A DNA stretch of 64,000 nt from the NCBI RefSeq assembly GCF_900115785.1, contig NZ_FOYS01000001.1:424769-488768 (forward strand). The letters are read 5' to 3'. Below, piece by piece: positions 26,968 through 35,539 of this stretch. Positions within the stretch are counted from its first letter, which is position 1. Each line of letters starts with the position of its first letter. This DNA is from Halogeometricum limi. Its GTDB lineage: Archaea; Halobacteriota; Halobacteria; Halobacteriales; Haloferacaceae. Position numbers and translations under genes: made by a program. The notes below the pieces were generated by a model that did no database searches, was not told the DNA's origin, and worked only from the letters and a program-made list of their open reading frames with translations.

Positions 26968-27897
26968 GTGGGATTCGACGAGATGGACGTCGACACCATC
27001 TGGATGGACGGCGAGTTCGTCGATTGGGAGGACGCGCAGATTCACGTCCTCACGCACGGACTCCACTACGGCACGGGCGTCTTCGAGGGCGTGCGCCTGT
27101 ACGACACCGAGAACGGACCCGCTATCTTCCGCTGGGAGGAACACCTCGACCGTCTCTACCAGTCGACGAAGCCGTACGACATGGAGATTCCCTTCGAACC
27201 GGAGGAACTCACCGAAGCGACGCTGGAACTCCTCCGCCGGCAGGACCTCGAAGCGGCGTACGTTCGCCCCATCGCGTTCTACGGCTACGACACCCTCGGC
27301 GTCTCGCCGGGCGACTGCCCGACGAACGTCGCCATCGCGGCGTGGCCGTGGGGCGCGTACCTCGGCGAGGACGCCCTGGAGAACGGTATCGAGGTGATGG
27401 TCTCCTCGTGGCGAAAGCACTCCTCCAGTCAGATTCCGACGAACGCGAAGACGACGGGTCTGTACGTCAACTCCCTTCTCGCCGGCGAGGAGGCGCGCCG
27501 AAACGGCTACCGCGAGGCCATCGTCCTCAACAAAGAGGGCAACGTCGCCGAAGGCCCCGGGGAGAACATCTTCCTCGTCCGCGACGGCGAGATATTCACG
27601 CCCGGCCTCTCCGAGAGCATCTTAGACGGTATCACCCGAAACACGCTCATCACGCTGGCCGAAGAACGCGGCTACGAGGTTCACGACAACGTCTCCATCA
27701 GTCGCGGCGAACTCAACACCGCCGACGAACTGTTCTTCACCGGGAGCGCAGCGGAGGTCACGCCCATCCGTCAGGTCGACAACGTCGAGATAGGCAACGG
27801 CTCTCGCGGCCCCGTCACCGAAGAACTGCAGGAGGCGTTCTTCGACCTCGTGGAACGCCGCACCGACGACCACGACGAGTGGTTCACCTACCTCTGA
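26968..27897 (+). CDS. ilvE: Branched-chain amino acid aminotransferase
   Basis: This PLP-dependent class IV transaminase performs the last step of Ile, Val and Leu synthesis. It has about 309 residues. HGLHYGTGVFEGVR, the catalytic Lys in IPTNAKTTGLYVNSLLAGEEARRNGY (split here as TNAKTTGLYVN and GEEARRNGY) and EGPGENIFLV match IlvE. The start was set at GTG 26968, because ggaggt (26954-26959) is eight bases before it. GTG 26962 would leave only two bases. A Thr-rich mini-ORF lies between the promoter and this start. Confidence 0.93.
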   Translation: MGFDEMDVDTIWMDGEFVDWEDAQIHVLTHGLHYGTGVFEGVRLYDTENGPAIFRWEEHLDRLYQSTKPYDMEIPFEPEELTEATLELLRRQDLEAAYVRPIAFYGYDTLGVSPGDCPTNVAIAAWPWGAYLGEDALENGIEVMVSSWRKHSSSQIPTNAKTTGLYVNSLLAGEEARRNGYREAIVLNKEGNVAEGPGENIFLVRDGEIFTPGLSESILDGITRNTLITLAEERGYEVHDNVSISRGELNTADELFFTGSAAEVTPIRQVDNVEIGNGSRGPVTEELQEAFFDLVERRTDDHDEWFTYL

Positions 27898-27913
27898 ACC
27901 GAGGACGCCGCGC

Positions 27914-28318
27914 TCAGTTCGCTCGCTCTTCCTCGTGAACTATCGCCGTCGCCTCGACTTCGACGAGTAGTTCCGGCGCGACGAGTCGGTTCACCTCGAC
28001 CATCGTCGCCGCCGGTCGCACGTCGCCGAGCAGTTCGGCGTGCGCCTCTCCGACGGCCTCCCAGTCGTCGATGTCGGTGACGTACAGGCGCGTTCGAACC
28101 ACGTCCGCGACCGACGCGTCGGCCTCCGAGAGCGCTCGCTCGACGTTCTTTAGCGCCTGCTTCGTCTGCGCGTAGGCGTCGCCCTCGCCGACGACGTTCC
28201 CGTCGCGGTCCGTCGCCGTCGTCCCCGAGACGTGGACGTGCGGCCCGACGCGAACTGCACGCGAGTAGCCGACGCGCGGTTCCCACTCGGTTCCGGTCGA
28301 GACGTGTCTCCGTTCCAT
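27914..28318 (-). CDS. ridA: RidA family enamine/imine deaminase
   Basis: This 134-residue YjgF/YER057c/UK114 protein has the conserved GPHVHVSGTTATD strand region, the KNVERALSEADASVADVVRTRLYVTD core and the C-terminal VEVEATAIV. RidA hydrolyses reactive enamines made by PLP enzymes such as threonine dehydratase and protects IlvE. It is convergent with ilvE and 17 bases away, which is functionally sensible. The catalytic Arg in RTRLYV is present. Confidence 0.88.
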   Translation of the reverse strand: MERRHVSTGTEWEPRVGYSRAVRVGPHVHVSGTTATDRDGNVVGEGDAYAQTKQALKNVERALSEADASVADVVRTRLYVTDIDDWEAVGEAHAELLGDVRPAATMVEVNRLVAPELLVEVEATAIVHEEERAN

Positions 28319-28371
28319 GTCGTCGGCGCGCGGCGGACCGACAAAAGTACTTCTGGCGTCCCGTCGCCGAC

Positions 28372-28971
28372 CTACCGCTTCCGTTCCCGTTCGTCGTCGA
28401 CGTCGATGTCGATGGCGGACTGCGTCTCGTCTTCGGCGAACCCGGCCGAGAGGATGCGCGTCAACGCCTCCTCGACGCGTTCGTTCGTCTCGGTGAGGTC
28501 CTCGGGTTCGACTTCCATGACGAACCCGGTGGTGATGTTCGGAGCTGTCGGCATGAAGATGACTTCGCGGCCGTCCGAGGTCGTCTTACCCGTCTTGAAC
28601 GCCGTCATCCGAACCCCCGGCCACACTTCGAGTCTGACGGGCTTTTGCAGGTCTTCGGTCCCCGTCAACGCCGTCTCGACGGCCAGTTTCGACGCGTTGT
28701 ACAGCACTCGCACGAGGGGGACGCGGTTCATCGTCGAGTCGATACCGGACTCGAACAACCGCCCCGCCGTCGTCCGCATCAGATAGCCCACCGAGAGCAC
28801 CAACATCAAGAAGACGATGATAGCGACGAAGAAGCCGTACGGTTCCTGCAGTTCCCTGATGACCGGGAGTCTGACGATACTGTTGTAGAGGATACTGAGG
28901 ACGTACAGGATGACGAGAATAGGCACGAGTACGACGAGCCCACTTGCGAAGTCGCGTCTCCACGAAGACAT
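28372..28971 (-). CDS. DUF502 family membrane protein
   Basis: This is an integral membrane protein of 199 residues. Two hydrophobic helices lie in the first half (LVVLVPILVILYVLSILYN and GFFVAIIVFLMLVLSVGYL), followed by a soluble beta domain (GIDSTMNRVPLVRVLYNASK, TSDGREVIFMPTAPNITTGF) that identifies the DUF502 family. The function is unknown. The C-terminal tail is acidic then basic (DDERERKR). It is separated from ridA by about 50 bases on the same strand. Confidence 0.88.
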   Translation of the reverse strand: MSSWRRDFASGLVVLVPILVILYVLSILYNSIVRLPVIRELQEPYGFFVAIIVFLMLVLSVGYLMRTTAGRLFESGIDSTMNRVPLVRVLYNASKLAVETALTGTEDLQKPVRLEVWPGVRMTAFKTGKTTSDGREVIFMPTAPNITTGFVMEVEPEDLTETNERVEEALTRILSAGFAEDETQSAIDIDVDDERERKR

Positions 28972-29034
28972 TTATCGGTCGGTAGGTGACTCCGGAGGGT
29001 TAAGAGGGCTTCTGTCCGCTACCCGGTTCCGAGT

Positions 29035-29874
29035 TCAGACGCCGACGACGGCCCGGAGTGCGAACAGCGCGTTCTCCTTGCGTTCGCGGACCCGGCGGTA
29101 GAAGTACGAGAACCACTTGTCGCCGTACGGCGCGTACTGCCACACCTCTCTCCCGCCGGCGGCCAACTCGCGTTGGGCGTCTTCGCGCACGCCCATGAGC
29201 ATCTGCACCTCGAACTCCCGCCCGTACTCGGCGGCGAGTTCCTCGGCCCGCGCAATCATCTTCGGGTCGTGACTGCCGACGGCGACGCCGCCGACGTACT
29301 CGTCGAAGAGGAACTCCAGGTACTCCTCGTACTTCTCGTTGACCACCTCCTTTCTCTTGTACGCTATCGCGGCGTCCTCGTCGTACGCCCCCTTCACGAG
29401 TCGAATCTTCCCCGGGACGTCCGCGAGTCGCTTCAGGTCGTCTCCCGTCCGCTTCAGGTTCGCCTGCACGCACAGGCCCACGCCGCCGTCGTACTCTCGC
29501 GCCGCCTCCTCGAACACGTCGAGGGTCACGTCCGTCGTGTCCGCGTCCTCCATGTCACACCAGACGAACACGTCGTGTTCCTCGCCCGCGGCGGCGATTC
29601 GGTGGTAGTTCTCGCGGAACACGTCGTCGCCGACGTCGATACCGATCTGGGAGGGCTTGACCGACACGCAGGCGTCCAGTCCCGACCCGGAGATGTCCGC
29701 TATCAACTGTTCGTACGCCGCGGCGTCGCCGTCGGCCGGCGCTCGCTCCTCGTAGTGCTCTCCGAGGAGGTTCAAGATGACCTTCACCCCGTCTTCGTTC
29801 GCCCGGCGGGCGTGGTCCAACGCCGTCGCCGTCGTCTCCCCGGCGACGAACCGACTCGCGATTGGAGGAATCAT
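29035..29874 (-). CDS. putA: Proline dehydrogenase
   Basis: This FAD enzyme oxidises proline to pyrroline-5-carboxylate. It has 279 residues, the compact monofunctional TIM-barrel form. [53 protein letters not shown]-like [12 protein letters not shown], and [11 protein letters not shown] are family motifs. The C-terminal [19 protein letters not shown] contains the substrate-binding YxxRRxxE. No P5C dehydrogenase gene is adjacent. Confidence 0.92.
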   Translation of the reverse strand: MIPPIASRFVAGETTATALDHARRANEDGVKVILNLLGEHYEERAPADGDAAAYEQLIADISGSGLDACVSVKPSQIGIDVGDDVFRENYHRIAAAGEEHDVFVWCDMEDADTTDVTLDVFEEAAREYDGGVGLCVQANLKRTGDDLKRLADVPGKIRLVKGAYDEDAAIAYKRKEVVNEKYEEYLEFLFDEYVGGVAVGSHDPKMIARAEELAAEYGREFEVQMLMGVREDAQRELAAGGREVWQYAPYGDKWFSYFYRRVRERKENALFALRAVVGV

Positions 29875-29998
29875 AGTGCAGAGTACGAGTGTTCAGTTAT
29901 CAGGGTTTTCGTTCGTCCTCGGTCGGACGGATGCGCCGACAGTCCGGGGACGCGACGGAATCACCGACGCTTTTGTTTCGGGCGACGACGCTGCGACC

Positions 29999-30541
29999 AT
30001 GCTACTCGAACTCGTCGCCGGAGCGTTCTGGGCGATGCTCCCGGCGTACGTGCCGAACAACGCCGCCGTTCTGGCCGGCGGTGGGGCCCCGATAGACGGC
30101 GGACGAACGTGGGGTGGCCGTCGGGTCCTCGGCGATGGAAAGACGTGGCGCGGCACCGCCGTCGGAACGCTCGCGGGATTCGCCCTCGCGTTCGCCTGCA
30201 ACGCCGTCGCCGAACCGGTCGGCGCGACGCTCGGGGTGACGCTCCCGACGTTCTCGCTCCTCGGCGCGTTCGGCCTCGCACTCGGTGCGATGCTGGGCGA
30301 CATCGGCGCGTCGTTCCTCAAGCGACGCTCGGGCCGCGAACGCGGTGCCGCGTTCCCGGGCCTCGACCAACTCGACTTCGTCGTCGGCGCACTCGCCCTC
30401 GCCGCCGTCCTCGACTTCGCGTGGTTCCGGACGGTCTTTACGCTCCCCGTCGCCGCCGTCGTCCTCGTCCTCACGCCCGTCCTCCACGTCGTAACGAACG
30501 TGGGCGCGTACTATCTGGGACTGAAGAACGAGCCCTACTAA
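29999..30541 (+). CDS. carS: CDP-archaeol synthase
   Basis: CarS transfers CMP from CTP to unsaturated archaetidic acid (2,3-bis-geranylgeranyl-glycerophosphate), giving the activated precursor of archaeal phospholipids. This protein of 180 residues has about five hydrophobic helices. The cytosolic motifs [13 protein letters not shown] and [28 protein letters not shown] (parts: [19 protein letters not shown]) are diagnostic. The start at 29999 ([13 protein letters not shown]) was chosen by family length; the open frame extends to 29777 across the divergent promoter. Confidence 0.94.
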   Translation: MLLELVAGAFWAMLPAYVPNNAAVLAGGGAPIDGGRTWGGRRVLGDGKTWRGTAVGTLAGFALAFACNAVAEPVGATLGVTLPTFSLLGAFGLALGAMLGDIGASFLKRRSGRERGAAFPGLDQLDFVVGALALAAVLDFAWFRTVFTLPVAAVVLVLTPVLHVVTNVGAYYLGLKNEPY

Positions 30542-30630
30542 CGAGCTTTTTACACGTTCGGGTCGCGCGGAGCGCGACCGCTCACCGTAAAAAGCTCGAC
30601 CAAAAACCTCCCGCGAGGCGAAGCCTCGCG
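30542..30630. repeat. Nested extragenic hairpins after carS
   Basis: The outer arms cgagctttttac (30542-30553) and gtaaaaagctcg (30587-30598) are a perfect 12-bp inverted repeat. Inside it, ggtcgcgc-gga-gcgcgacc (30561-30579) is a perfect 8-bp stem with a three-base loop. A second 8-bp stem with a three-base loop, cgcgaggc-gaa-gcctcgcg, follows (30612-30630). Further on are direct repeats of accgcctccgc. The structure could end carS transcription, or it could be an extragenic repeat element. Confidence 0.7.
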
Positions 30631-30758
30631 GTACAGCGTCGGCGTTTCTCCGCCTCCGCACCACCTCCTCACCGCCTCCGCCCTGTACCGCCTCCGCATC
30701 ACCTCCGCCTGCCCGAACCGCCCCGTTTAAGCACCTCGCTGGTCGCTCTCGATACGAG

Positions 30759-31301
30759 ATGGCGAACGACGAACTCATCGAGGCGCTTCGCGCCGCGGAC
30801 GCAGTCCAGTTCGGCGAGTTCGAGTTGTCCCACGGCGGCACCTCGAACTACTACGTCGACAAGTACCTCTTCGAGACGGACCCCGAGTGTCTCCGACTCA
30901 TCGCGGACGCCTTCGCCGACGAACTCGACGGCGTGGAGAAACTCGCGGGCGTCGCCCTCGGCGCCGTCCCACTCGTCGCCGTCACCGCCGTCGAGACGGA
31001 CACGCCCTACGTCATCGCTCGGAAGAAGGCCAAAGAGTACGGGACGGCCAAGCGAATCGAGGGCCGCCTCGACGAGGGCGAGGAAGTCGTCGTCCTCGAA
31101 GACATCGCCACGACGGGCAACAGCGCACTCGACGCCGTCGAAGCCCTGCGCGACGCCGGTGCCGTCGTAGAGCGCGTCCTCGTCGTCGTCGACAGACAGG
31201 AAGGGGCCGCAGAACGCCTCGCCGAGGCGGACGTCGAACTCGACTCGCTGGTCACCGCCGACGACTTGCTCGCGGACGCGGACGCCGCGTCCGACGGGTA
31301 A
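30759..31301 (+). CDS. pyrE: Orotate phosphoribosyltransferase
   Basis: PyrE makes orotidine 5'-phosphate from orotate and PRPP in pyrimidine synthesis. This 180-residue protein has the PRPP loop [21 protein letters not shown] and the flexible-loop lysines in [35 protein letters not shown] near the N-terminus binds orotate. Its position after carS matches pyrE2 of Haloferax volcanii (from memory). A related HTH-phosphoribosyltransferase gene follows. Confidence 0.93.
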   Translation: MANDELIEALRAADAVQFGEFELSHGGTSNYYVDKYLFETDPECLRLIADAFADELDGVEKLAGVALGAVPLVAVTAVETDTPYVIARKKAKEYGTAKRIEGRLDEGEEVVVLEDIATTGNSALDAVEALRDAGAVVERVLVVVDRQEGAAERLAEADVELDSLVTADDLLADADAASDG

Positions 31302-31446
31302 CGCCCGCTTACTCTCCCGTCCCGTCTCGTCCCGTCGCCCGAAGTCTGCTCGCACTCGCGTCAGTGCCTCCTCTCGAACGCTCCCCGTGACTCGCGCCGG
31401 TATCTCACATCCGTGCTGAATTATTGCGCTGTCTTGTATCGAAGTA

Positions 31447-31454
31447 TTCATACT
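31447..31454 (+). promoter_or_regulatory. TATA-like box of the HTH-PRT gene
   Basis: The sequence attcatactt (about 31446-31455) lies about 26-30 bases before the ATG at 31478, consistent with a leaderless transcript. The gap after pyrE is AT-rich here. Confidence 0.5.
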
Positions 31455-31477
31455 TGTGTAACCGCGAATCACGGGGT

Positions 31478-32197
31478 ATGAACAGAGCGGAGAAAGCGGC
31501 CCTCCAACTACAGGCCGTCGCCGTCCTTCGGATGCTCAAAGAGACGCGGACGTACGACGAACTCGCGGACCTGACCGAACTCCCCGCGGGCGATTTGAAC
31601 CGCTACGTCAACGGACACGTCCTCCCCGGCGTCGAACGCGCCCGCGACGTCGTGCAAGGCGTCGGACACGACGCACTCGCCACCGAGTTGGAGAGTCGCG
31701 TCGAGTTCGACGACGAAGGCTACGTCGACAACTCCGGCGTCGTCTTCGACCAGTCGTTCCTCGACCTGGTCGCCCCCGTCGCGGCGAACACCCTCGGCTT
31801 CCAACGGCCGGACGTCGTCCTCACCGCCGCCACCGACGGTATCACCCTCGGTGCGGCGATGGCGAGTTACTTCGACGCCCGCGTCGCCTACGCGAAGAAG
31901 TCCAAGGAGACGGCCGTCGAAGAGTTCATCGAGTCCCGCCAGCGACTCGCCTCCGGCATCGAACTGACGTACTACCTCCCGCAGCGAGCGCTCTCCTCGG
32001 GCGAGAACGTCCTCGTCGTCGACGACCTGATTCGCTCGGGCGAGACCCAAGAACTCCTCCTCGACATCGCCCTCCAGTCCGACGCGAACGTCACCGGCGT
32101 CTTCGCACTCATCTCCGTCGGCAACGAGGGGATGAACCGCGCCAAGGAGATAACCGAGGCGCCCGTCGGCGCACTCACGACGTTCGAGACGGAGTAG
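31478..32197 (+). CDS. HTH-phosphoribosyltransferase regulator (PurR/GfcR-like)
   Basis: This protein has 239 residues. The first 70 form a helix-turn-helix (TYDELADLTELPAGDLNRYVNG). The rest is a type I PRT fold with the PRPP-binding loop VLVVDDLIRSGETQELL and an apparent hood region (YAKKSKETAVEEFIESRQRL). Such HTH-PRT fusions act as PRPP- or nucleotide-sensing regulators, like bacillary PurR or haloarchaeal GfcR. It lies between pyrE and two NCS2 nucleobase permeases, so a nucleobase regulon is the best guess. A large inverted repeat at 32233-32316, next to the first permease, is a candidate target. An intact catalytic role is not excluded. Confidence 0.8.
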   Translation: MNRAEKAALQLQAVAVLRMLKETRTYDELADLTELPAGDLNRYVNGHVLPGVERARDVVQGVGHDALATELESRVEFDDEGYVDNSGVVFDQSFLDLVAPVAANTLGFQRPDVVLTAATDGITLGAAMASYFDARVAYAKKSKETAVEEFIESRQRLASGIELTYYLPQRALSSGENVLVVDDLIRSGETQELLLDIALQSDANVTGVFALISVGNEGMNRAKEITEAPVGALTTFETE

Positions 32198-32232
32198 TTC
32201 CGTCCGCCGCGTCGACGCGTTTCGCTCCGAGA

Positions 32233-32316
32233 TATAGTAGCGTCTGCAACTGTTTACTCATCCGACCGCACGCCGTCGTGCGGTCGAGTGAGCGATGACT
32301 TGCAGACGCTACTATA
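32233..32316. repeat. 17-bp perfect inverted repeat over the permease promoter
   Basis: The arms tatagtagcgtctgcaa (32233-32249) and its exact reverse complement (32300-32316) enclose 50 bases. These contain a second inverted repeat, gaccgcac-N6-gtgcggtc (32264-32285). The right arm ends in ctactata, the TATA box expected for the permease at 32348. The element is either a double operator or a miniature transposable element of 84 bp. Confidence 0.7.
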
Positions 32317-32347
32317 GATACACTTAGGTGTCCGTCTTCGGTGCCCT

Positions 32348-33850
32348 GTGACGGTCATGGGTTCAGCACGGACAGAGGACGCCTCGTCGGACGGTGTTCG
32401 CCGCGCCGTCGCCGACTTCTTCGAACTCGACGAACACGACACCGACGTCAGAACGGAGGCGCTCGCGGGTCTGACGACGTTCCTGACGATGTCGTACATC
32501 ATCGTGGTCAACCCTGCCATCCTCGCGGGCATCGAGGGCGTAAAGCCCGGGATTCTCCTAGACGGGTTCGCGCCGGGGCAGGTCCAGCAGATGCTCGCCA
32601 TCGTCACCATCCTCGCCGCCGCGACGGGGACGTTCGTGATGGCCGTCTACGCGAACCGGCCGTTCGCGCAGGTGCCCGGGATGGGGCTGAACGCCTTCTT
32701 CGCGTTCACCGTCGTCGGCGCGTTGGGCGTCCCGTGGCAGACGGCGCTCGCCGCCGTCGTCGCCGAAGGCGTCCTCTTTCTCGTCCTCACCGTCACCGGC
32801 GTCAGAACGTACGTCGTCCGCGCGTTCCCCGAACCGGTGAAGTTCGCCGTCGGAACGGGTATCGGCCTGTTCCTCGCTATCATCGGCCTGCAGGCGATGG
32901 GTGTCGTCGTCGACGACGGGACGACGCTCGTCGCCCTCGGCGACCTCACGAACCCCGTCGCCCTCGTCTCGGTGCTGGGACTGTTCCTCACGTTCGGTCT
33001 CTACGCGCGCGGCGTCCGCGGTGCCGTCGTCGTCGGTATCCTCGCAACCGCCGTCCTCGGGTGGGCGGCCACCGCCGCCGGACTCGCCGCACCCGACGCC
33101 GGACTGGTCACCGGCACGCGAACGCTCTCGCTCTCGGTGCCCGCAGTCGGCGCGTTCGACCTCCTCGTTCCGGCGACGGGGACGACGGCGACGTACGACA
33201 TCTCGCCGTTGGCCGGGGCGTTCACCGCCGGACTCGCGGGCGTCGACGTCCCCACCTTCCTCCTCGTCGTCTTCATGCTGTTCTTCGTCGACTTCTTCAA
33301 CACCGCCGGGGCCGTCACCGGCGTCTCGCAGGTGGCCGGATTCCTGAACGAGGACGGCAACCTCCCCGAGGTGGAGAAACCGCTCTTCGCCGACGCCGTC
33401 GCGACGACGGTGGGAGGGATGCTCGGCACGTCGACGGTGACGACGTACATCGAGTCCGCCTCGGGCGTCGAAGCGGGCGGCCGGACGGGCCTCACCGCTC
33501 TCTTCGTGACGCTGTTTCTCCTCGTGGCCGTCGTCTTCGTCCCCGTCGTCTCCTTAATTCCGGTGTACGCCTCGCACATCGCCGTCGTCGTCGTCGGCGT
33601 CCTGATGCTCCAGAACGTCGCCGACATCCGCTGGGACGACCTGAGCCACGTCGTCCCCGCGGGTCTCACCATCGTCGTGATGCCGTTCACGTACTCCATC
33701 GCGTACGGCATCGCCGCGGGCATCGTCTCGTACCCCCTCGTCAAACTCGCCGCGGGCGAACGCGGCGACGTGCGGACGGGCCACTGGGCGCTCGCACTCG
33801 CGTTCGTCGCCTACTTCCTCGTCGCCACCGGCGGCGTCCTCGGCGCGTAG
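32348..33850 (+). CDS. NCS2 (AzgA-type) nucleobase permease 1
   Basis: This membrane transporter has 500 residues and about 12 to 14 hydrophobic segments. It belongs to the xanthine/uracil/adenine NCS2 superfamily, AzgA branch. LAGLTTFLTMSYIIVVNPAIL near the N-terminus, the GLNAFFAFTVVG region, VPTFLLVVFMLFFVDFFNTAGA and GGMLGTSTVTTYIESASGVEAGGRTGLTAL (ends GGMLGTSTVTTY and GRTGLTAL) are typical. It most likely imports purine bases with protons. It starts GTG at 32348, with an ATG three codons later (32357) as the alternative. It is a close paralogue of the next gene. Confidence 0.9.
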   Translation: MTVMGSARTEDASSDGVRRAVADFFELDEHDTDVRTEALAGLTTFLTMSYIIVVNPAILAGIEGVKPGILLDGFAPGQVQQMLAIVTILAAATGTFVMAVYANRPFAQVPGMGLNAFFAFTVVGALGVPWQTALAAVVAEGVLFLVLTVTGVRTYVVRAFPEPVKFAVGTGIGLFLAIIGLQAMGVVVDDGTTLVALGDLTNPVALVSVLGLFLTFGLYARGVRGAVVVGILATAVLGWAATAAGLAAPDAGLVTGTRTLSLSVPAVGAFDLLVPATGTTATYDISPLAGAFTAGLAGVDVPTFLLVVFMLFFVDFFNTAGAVTGVSQVAGFLNEDGNLPEVEKPLFADAVATTVGGMLGTSTVTTYIESASGVEAGGRTGLTALFVTLFLLVAVVFVPVVSLIPVYASHIAVVVVGVLMLQNVADIRWDDLSHVVPAGLTIVVMPFTYSIAYGIAAGIVSYPLVKLAAGERGDVRTGHWALALAFVAYFLVATGGVLGA

Positions 33851-33950
33851 CGCGACCCGACGTCTTCTCACCTCGCCTCACTGCCGCTCGACACAAATTT
33901 TCGACACGTCTGTGCGCACCAGACGCGTGTTTAGCCGCTTGCCTCTTCAG

Positions 33951-34002
33951 ATGTATACATATATGTGTATATTCTCCGCCGCGGAGATGGTAACGCTTAT
34001 GC
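33951..34002 (+). promoter_or_regulatory. AT-rich palindromic region and TATA-like box before permease 2
   Basis: A perfect 10-bp palindrome, atgtatacat (33951-33960), runs into atatatgtgtat, followed by a near-palindrome ctccgccgcggag (33974-33986). A TATA-like cgcttatgc (33994-34002) precedes the ATG at 34034 by about 32 bases. The AT-rich part is strikingly different from the surroundings and may bind a regulator. Confidence 0.45.
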
Positions 34003-34033
34003 ACAAAATCGAGAGTATGCTCAAACGTGCATT

Positions 34034-35440
34034 ATGGGGCTCACTGAAACGCTGGCAGATTACTTCGATGTGCAAGAACACGGGTCGTCGGTGCGGACCG
34101 AACTCCTCGCCGGCCTGACGACGTTCCTGACGATGTCGTACATCGTCGTCGTCAACCCGTCCATCCTGACCGCCATCCCGGACGTCAAACCGGGCATCGC
34201 CATCGCGGGGTTCTCTCCCACCGAGGTGCGGTCGATGCTCGCCGTCGTCACCATCATCGCCGCCGCCGTCGCGACGTTCGTGATGGCCGTCTACGCGAAC
34301 CGACCGTTCGCGCAAGCGCCCGGACTCGGCCTGAACGCCTTCTTCGCGTTCACCGTCGTCGGCGCGTTGGGCGTGTCGTGGCAGACGGCGCTCGCCGCCG
34401 TCGTCGTCGAGGGTGTCCTGTTCATCGCGCTCACCGCCGTCGGTGCCCGCGAGTACGTCATCAAACTGTTCCCGAAGCCCGTGAAGTTCGCCGTCGGAAC
34501 GGGTATCGGGCTCTTTCTCACCATCATCGGCCTGCAGGCGATGGGCATCGTCGTCGACGACGGTGCCACGCTGGTCACGATGGGCCAAGTCGCCTCGAAC
34601 CCCGTCGCCATCCTCTCGGTGTTCGGGCTGTTCGTGACGTTCGCGCTGTACGCGCGCGGCGTTCGCGGCTCTATCATCATCGGAATCCTGTTCACCACGC
34701 TCGTCGGCTGGCTTCTCACGGCGTTCGGCCCGTACACGCCCGACGCCGGACTGGTCGCCGGTGGCTCCGGTGCGACGTACAACATCACCCCGCTGACGGG
34801 TGCGTTCGTCTCCGGTCTCGGCCAGATAGAGGCGTTCTCCTTCGCACTCGTCGTGTTCACGTTCTTCTTCGTGGACTTCTTCGACACCGCCGGAACGCTC
34901 GTCGGCGTCGGACAGGCCGGTGAGTTCTTAGACGACGACGGGAACCTCCCCGACATCGACAAACCGCTCATGGCCGACGCCGTCGGGACGACGGTGGGCG
35001 GGATGCTCGGAACGTCGACGGTGACGACGTACATCGAGTCCGCCTCGGGCGTCGAGGAGGGCGGCCGCACCGGTCTGACGGCGCTCACCGTCGCGGGACT
35101 GTTCCTCGCCTCGCTCGCGTTCGTCCCTCTCGCCGCCGCCATCCCCCTGTACGCCTCGCACATCGCGCTCGTCGTCATCGGCGTCGTGATGCTGCAGAAC
35201 GTCGTCGACATCGACTGGTCGGACGTGACGAACACCATCCCCGCCGGGATGACCATCCTCGTGATGCCGTTCACGTACTCCATCGCGTACGGCATCGCCG
35301 CGGGCATCGTCTCGTACCCCCTCGTCAAACTCGCCGCCGGTGACCTCGAAGACGTGCGGATGGGGCACTGGGCGCTCGCCGCCGCCTTCGTCGTCTACTT
35401 CTTCGTCCGCACGAGCGGACTCATCCAGGCGCAGGTCTGA
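34034..35440 (+). CDS. NCS2 (AzgA-type) nucleobase permease 2
   Basis: This second AzgA-type permease has 468 residues and shares most of its sequence blocks with the upstream paralogue (GLTTFLTMSYIVVVNPSIL, PGLGLNAFFAFTVVGALGV, ESASGVEEGGRTGLTAL). It lacks the longer N-terminus. The start at 34034 (MGLTETLADYFDV) was chosen because the TATA-like box and palindromes lie before it. The separate promoter suggests separate control or a different base as substrate. The two come from a tandem duplication. Confidence 0.9.
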   Translation: MGLTETLADYFDVQEHGSSVRTELLAGLTTFLTMSYIVVVNPSILTAIPDVKPGIAIAGFSPTEVRSMLAVVTIIAAAVATFVMAVYANRPFAQAPGLGLNAFFAFTVVGALGVSWQTALAAVVVEGVLFIALTAVGAREYVIKLFPKPVKFAVGTGIGLFLTIIGLQAMGIVVDDGATLVTMGQVASNPVAILSVFGLFVTFALYARGVRGSIIIGILFTTLVGWLLTAFGPYTPDAGLVAGGSGATYNITPLTGAFVSGLGQIEAFSFALVVFTFFFVDFFDTAGTLVGVGQAGEFLDDDGNLPDIDKPLMADAVGTTVGGMLGTSTVTTYIESASGVEEGGRTGLTALTVAGLFLASLAFVPLAAAIPLYASHIALVVIGVVMLQNVVDIDWSDVTNTIPAGMTILVMPFTYSIAYGIAAGIVSYPLVKLAAGDLEDVRMGHWALAAAFVVYFFVRTSGLIQAQV

Positions 35441-35539
35441 CCTGCGTCCGCGTTCCTGCCCGCCTCTGTGGTACCGTGTCACACATTCATCGACATACCG
35501 CAAAAGATTCACCTCTGAATTCGCTGTAACCGAGTAGTG

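Noticed and set aside
32233-32316. Rho-independent-type terminator after the HTH-PRT gene
   Set aside because: The arms are too far apart with no T-run, and the right arm contains a TATA box; operator or MITE fits better.
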